From NCBI RefSeq assembly GCF_026391055.1, contig NZ_JAPLET010000022.1, forward strand, positions 310,001 through 374,000: a stretch of 64,000 bases of DNA, read 5' to 3'. The position numbers were made by a program, and so were the translations under genes. Every line of letters begins with the position of its first letter. The stretch's first letter is position 1. The notes under the pieces are model-generated. The model ran no database searches. It saw only the letters and a program-made list of their open reading frames with translations, and was not told the DNA's origin. Below, one piece after another: positions 60,997 to 64,000 of the stretch. This DNA is from Spirosoma sp. (GTDB lineage Bacteria > Bacteroidota > Bacteroidia > Cytophagales > Spirosomataceae).

Positions 60997-62592
60997 TTGA
61001 CATTTCAGGAATTTAATCTCCACGACGACCTGCTGGCCGGAGTGGACGCCATGAATTACTTAAAAGCCACTCCCATTCAGGAGATGGCTATCCCAACAAT
61101 CCTTGCCGGAAAAGACCTGATCGCCAGTGCGCAGACGGGTACCGGTAAAACGGCGGCCTACCTTATTCCGCTTCTCGACAAAATATCTCATACCGACCAC
61201 GACCATACCAGCACGCTCATTCTGGTACCCACACGTGAGCTGGCCAAACAGATCGACGAGCAGGTTGAAGGCTTTGGCTATTTCGTCCAGGCCAACAGCA
61301 TTGCCATTTACGGCGGAGGTAAAGGCGACGATTGGGATAAACAACGGAAAGCCCTCGAAACCGGAGCCGATATCATCATTGCCACACCCGGACGCCTGAT
61401 CGCCCACATGCAGCTTGGCTATGTCAAGTTTGATAAGATAGATTATCTGGTGCTCGACGAGGCCGATAAGATGCTGGATATGGGTTTCTCAGACGATATC
61501 ATGAATATCGTTGAGAAGATTCCCGGCAAACGCCAAACGCTGCTTTTCTCAGCAACCATGCCGAACAAAATCCGGGAGTTTTCGAAGAAGCTTTTGACCG
61601 ACCCCGAAGAAATCCGGCTGGCTGTTTCGAAACCGGCTGCGGGTATCGACCAGCAGTTTTATATGGCGTTCGACAATCAGAAGCTGCCCCTATTGGCCCA
61701 TTTAATTAAAAATAGCACAAAGCCGGTGCAGAGCATGGTTCTGTTTACCTCCCGTAAATCAGAAGTCAACAGCATCGTTCGTGCCTTGAGCAAGCTTAAT
61801 TACGAAGCTCGTGGCATTAGCTCTGACCTGGAGCAGGACGACCGAGAGGTGGTTCTGCGGGACTTTAAAAATAAGGCATTCCCGATCTTAGTTGCCACCG
61901 ATGTTCTCTCGCGGGGCATCGACATCGACAACCTCACGCACGTGGTGAATTATGACATTCCCCGCGATGCCGAAGATTACGTTCACCGGATTGGCCGAAC
62001 GGCACGGGCGGCTACGACCGGAACAGCCATTACGTTCGTAAGCGATCAGGACCAGAACCGGATCGTTAGTATTGAAAAGCTCATCGAGCGCGAAGTAGAC
62101 AAACAAGCCATTACCGAAGAACTGGGCATGGGCAAGTCGCCGGTGTTCGATCCGAAACGGTTCAGTGGCCGCCGGGGCGATAGCTCGCGGGGTGGAAACG
62201 CTCGCGGTGCCAATGCCGCCGGGAAAGGTGGACGACGGCGCGACGGGCGTCGGGATAGTAGCAGCGACCGTAGTGGTAACGACCGTAGTGGTAGCGACCG
62301 TAGTGGTAGCGACCGTAGTGGTAGCGACCGTAGTCAGGGCGAGCGCCGGAACGACGCCAGAAACGGGCAGCCACGGACAACCGATGCGGCTGTAGCCACT
62401 GAACCAAAAGCTGTTGCGGCTACCGAAGCCGTACTGCCCGTTGGTGGCGCTGCTCCTGCTGGCGAACCGTCGGACAAACCTAAGCGTCGTAAAAAGCGTC
62501 GGCGAGGACCCAAAGCTGAAGGAAAGGAAACGGGACAGGCAGAAACGCCGTCGCGGAAATCAGCAGAATCAACGCCCGTATCTGACAATTAA
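60997..62592 (+). CDS. DEAD-box RNA helicase
   Basis: A 531-residue helicase. The chosen TTG at 60997 gives MTFQEFNLHDDLL, a standard DEAD-box front end; a TTG 18 codons earlier is the alternative. Motifs: Q motif (KATPIQ), I AQTGTGKT, Ia PTRELAKQ, II VLDEADKML, III SATMP, V ATDVLSRGIDI, VI HRIGRTARA. The core ends near residue 380. A long basic tail follows, with RGG-like stretches and a repeated DRSGS unit encoded by a 15-bp DNA repeat. It is probably involved in ribosome assembly or RNA decay. Confidence 0.93.
   Translation: MTFQEFNLHDDLLAGVDAMNYLKATPIQEMAIPTILAGKDLIASAQTGTGKTAAYLIPLLDKISHTDHDHTSTLILVPTRELAKQIDEQVEGFGYFVQANSIAIYGGGKGDDWDKQRKALETGADIIIATPGRLIAHMQLGYVKFDKIDYLVLDEADKMLDMGFSDDIMNIVEKIPGKRQTLLFSATMPNKIREFSKKLLTDPEEIRLAVSKPAAGIDQQFYMAFDNQKLPLLAHLIKNSTKPVQSMVLFTSRKSEVNSIVRALSKLNYEARGISSDLEQDDREVVLRDFKNKAFPILVATDVLSRGIDIDNLTHVVNYDIPRDAEDYVHRIGRTARAATTGTAITFVSDQDQNRIVSIEKLIEREVDKQAITEELGMGKSPVFDPKRFSGRRGDSSRGGNARGANAAGKGGRRRDGRRDSSSDRSGNDRSGSDRSGSDRSGSDRSQGERRNDARNGQPRTTDAAVATEPKAVAATEAVLPVGGAAPAGEPSDKPKRRKKRRRGPKAEGKETGQAETPSRKSAESTPVSDN
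62266..62334 (+). repeat. 15-bp tandem repeat in the helicase tail
   Basis: Four copies of a 15-base unit (GACCGTAGTGGTAGC, one copy with AAC at the end) run from 62266 to 62325, with a partial fifth copy. They encode Asp-Arg-Ser-Gly-Ser units. The copies are almost identical in DNA, which suggests recent expansion by slippage and possible length variation between strains. Confidence 0.85.
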
Positions 62593-62728
62593 TTGCTATT
62601 TATCAGCTAGTTAGTTATAGGGTGTTTGTCTGCTATTTGCTGTCCCGGACATAATCACTGCCTATGCCCAATACCTTACAGAGGTGTGGGATCACATAGA
62701 TTACTTAGCCGACACAACTGGTTAGTGT

Positions 62729-62782
62729 CTTTTCTTTAATCTTGATGAAGTCTTAAAAAACTTCGCCAAGATTAAAGAAAAG
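62729..62782. terminator. Hairpin around the stop of the barrel-protein gene
   Basis: CTTTTCTTTAATCTTG (62729-62744) pairs exactly with CAAGATTAAAGAAAAG (62767-62782), with an inner gaagt/acttc stem. The minus-strand stop of the outer-membrane protein gene lies inside it, so the end of the coding region is part of the stem. Confidence 0.55.
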
Positions 62783-63994
62783 GCCGCTTGATCCGTCAAA
62801 ACCGAACCCGTAATCGACGGAGAGATTAGTCCTCGATATCTTGTTCATCTTAATCCGAAGGCCTCCACCAACGGCTGGAACTACCTTCTCAAATTGGCTG
62901 CTGGCCAGTTCCGATACGGTTTGGGCATTGGCGAAAACGACTCCCCCCAATAGCCGATTGGCGGTCAGATGAAAACGATATTCGGTTTCGGCGTATAAGA
63001 GGTTCTTGCCCCGGAACCGCCCCTGAATGAATCCCCTGCCTACATTGCCCGTGTTATCCCAACCCGTACTAGGCATGTCCAGAAACGGCGGGTTTCCGCT
63101 TAGTGTGAAGGCGTTATACGACCAGAAGGCCAATATATTGTCAGACTTTCCGGGCAAATGGACGTATTTTCGAACTTCCAGAAGGGCCGACTGGTAGCCC
63201 TGGTCGCTACCCAGCCATTGCATGTTGGCTCGAAACATGGCATTGACAAGCAGTCCGCCACTGGGATTAATGGCATTTTGACGATTGTCGTATAATACAT
63301 GTACCGTAGGGCCTGAAGAAACAGACCGCCCCTCGATTCCTTCCGAATACCGCGAAATGCGCGTTACTTCCCGCCGACTGTTATAACTATATATATTCCA
63401 GTGAAGGTCGAGATTGTAGCCTAAACCAGCATATAAGCTGGGGGCTAGCCTGCGTAGTAGATTCTGGTGAAATCTAAAGTAAGTGTAATCCATGTTAATG
63501 ACACGGTCTGTGGTTGTATACATGCCCAAACCATAGGTTGCCTGTGGGTAGTGCATCAATCGCCAGTCGTTAGTCCACAGAAATTGATTGTTTCGCATCC
63601 AGACGGAGGATAGGGCCGTCAATATAATCTGCTTGTTTTGCGTATACGAAAGCTGGCCCGTTATGGACGACATGTTGGCGTTTGCCATTCGAAAGGGAGT
63701 GTTGATTAGTACAGCTGCCAAGGCTCGGGTCTGTAGTGTGTAACCAACCTGCGGAATGACCAGTACAAAACGTTTACCTTCCTCAAGAGTGGCTGAATCG
63801 TGCGTACGAATGTGCAGTTGTGGATACAATCGTTTAACAAGGTCAGCAATGTCCTGCTGTTGAACGGGCTTAGGCTTAGGCACGTCGTTAAGGGAAGTTG
63901 TATCCGTTAGCGGTAGTTGAATGGCCCGGCAATGTACAAGGGCTGACAGCCAAATAAGTAGAATACCCACCAACAAACTGGAAACAGGTTTCAT
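62753..63994 (-). CDS. BamA/TamA-like outer-membrane barrel protein
   Basis: A 413-residue outer-membrane protein. A signal peptide (about 1-23) is followed by a short periplasmic region and a barrel with alternating hydrophobic strands. GFIQGRFRGKNLLYAETEYRF resembles the conserved RGF/strand segment of BamA-type surface antigens, and the chain ends in NLGEVF, a typical final-strand phenylalanine. It has only a short N-terminal part, too small for several POTRA domains. Role may be lipid or protein handling at the outer membrane. The start is at the right edge of the window and the gene is complete. Confidence 0.7.
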   Translation of the reverse strand: MKPVSSLLVGILLIWLSALVHCRAIQLPLTDTTSLNDVPKPKPVQQQDIADLVKRLYPQLHIRTHDSATLEEGKRFVLVIPQVGYTLQTRALAAVLINTPFRMANANMSSITGQLSYTQNKQIILTALSSVWMRNNQFLWTNDWRLMHYPQATYGLGMYTTTDRVINMDYTYFRFHQNLLRRLAPSLYAGLGYNLDLHWNIYSYNSRREVTRISRYSEGIEGRSVSSGPTVHVLYDNRQNAINPSGGLLVNAMFRANMQWLGSDQGYQSALLEVRKYVHLPGKSDNILAFWSYNAFTLSGNPPFLDMPSTGWDNTGNVGRGFIQGRFRGKNLLYAETEYRFHLTANRLLGGVVFANAQTVSELASSQFEKVVPAVGGGLRIKMNKISRTNLSVDYGFGFDGSSGLFFNLGEVF

Positions 63995-64000
63995 GAGTGA

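Noticed and set aside
1..64000. tRNA, rRNA, CRISPR, insertion sequence or prophage
   Set aside because: I looked for tRNA loop patterns, repeat-spacer arrays and transposase or integrase motifs and saw none. A dedicated scan could still find a weak tRNA.

Overview
The window looks like chromosomal DNA of a Bacteroidota member of the order Cytophagales, most like Spirosoma and relatives. This is inferred, not searched. The signs are three giant periplasmic-propeller (reg_prop/Y_Y_Y) sensor kinases, LytTR regulators, a LytS-type kinase, a TonB-dependent receptor, a type IX secretion (T9SS) C-terminal tail, menaquinone genes, mid-50% GC with AT-rich intergenic DNA, weak Shine-Dalgarno signals, and promoter-like TAnnTTTG boxes. 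No rRNA, tRNA, CRISPR array, insertion sequence or prophage was seen.

Layout. 0-2.5 kb: a DUF3500 lipoprotein followed by a HupE/UreJ-like membrane protein. 2.9-4.8 kb: LytS/LytTR two-component pair. 5.0-6.1 kb: an Rrf2 regulator and a NADH-flavin-reductase-like protein that share a duplicated operator. 6.2-9.5 kb: DUF2809 protein, GNAT-nitrilase fusion, threonine aldolase. 9.8-12.2 kb: an OmpA-like protein and two membrane-anchored helix-hairpin-helix paralogues. 12.2-18.5 kb: endonuclease III, orphan LytTR protein, a hybrid one-protein two-component system, an SRPBCC-like protein. 18.7-22.9 kb: dicarboxylate-type symporter, small membrane protein, NatA/NatB-type exporter. 23-28.8 kb: a large metallopeptidase/propeller/barrel protein, aldehyde dehydrogenase, XRE regulator. 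29.1-34.2 kb: truA, a MobA-like nucleotidyltransferase, DinB protein, GH65 phosphorylase, methyltransferase. 34.3-38.2 kb: menE with a downstream unknown, Rieske lipoprotein, DUF2452 protein, menB. 38.4-47.4 kb: two paralogous sensor kinases flanking a DoxX-like gene. 47.6-56.3 kb: Tat-type aminotransferase, oxidoreductases, PadR + FtsX permease, a TonB receptor/ABC operon. 58.4-60.7 kb: a decayed T9SS surface-protein gene. 61-64 kb: DEAD-box helicase and an outer-membrane barrel protein.

How genes work together. The clearest functional units are LytS/LytTR (1-base overlap), Rrf2/oxidoreductase (same 29-bp element before both), NatA/NatB exporter, PadR/FtsX (4-base overlap), and TonB receptor/ABC ATPase/permease (1-base overlap, then 8-base gap). 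menE and menB act in the same pathway but lie on opposite strands. Intergenic DNA is rich in long inverted repeats; three of them share a TTATTA-rich core and look like one repeat family.

The most unusual items are the duplicated Rrf2 operator, the paired propeller kinases with no output domain, the OmpA/HhH cluster, the gluzincin-propeller-barrel fusion, a 17-bp perfect inverted repeat inside a signal-peptide coding region, and the T9SS pseudogene. None can be called a new system from sequence alone.
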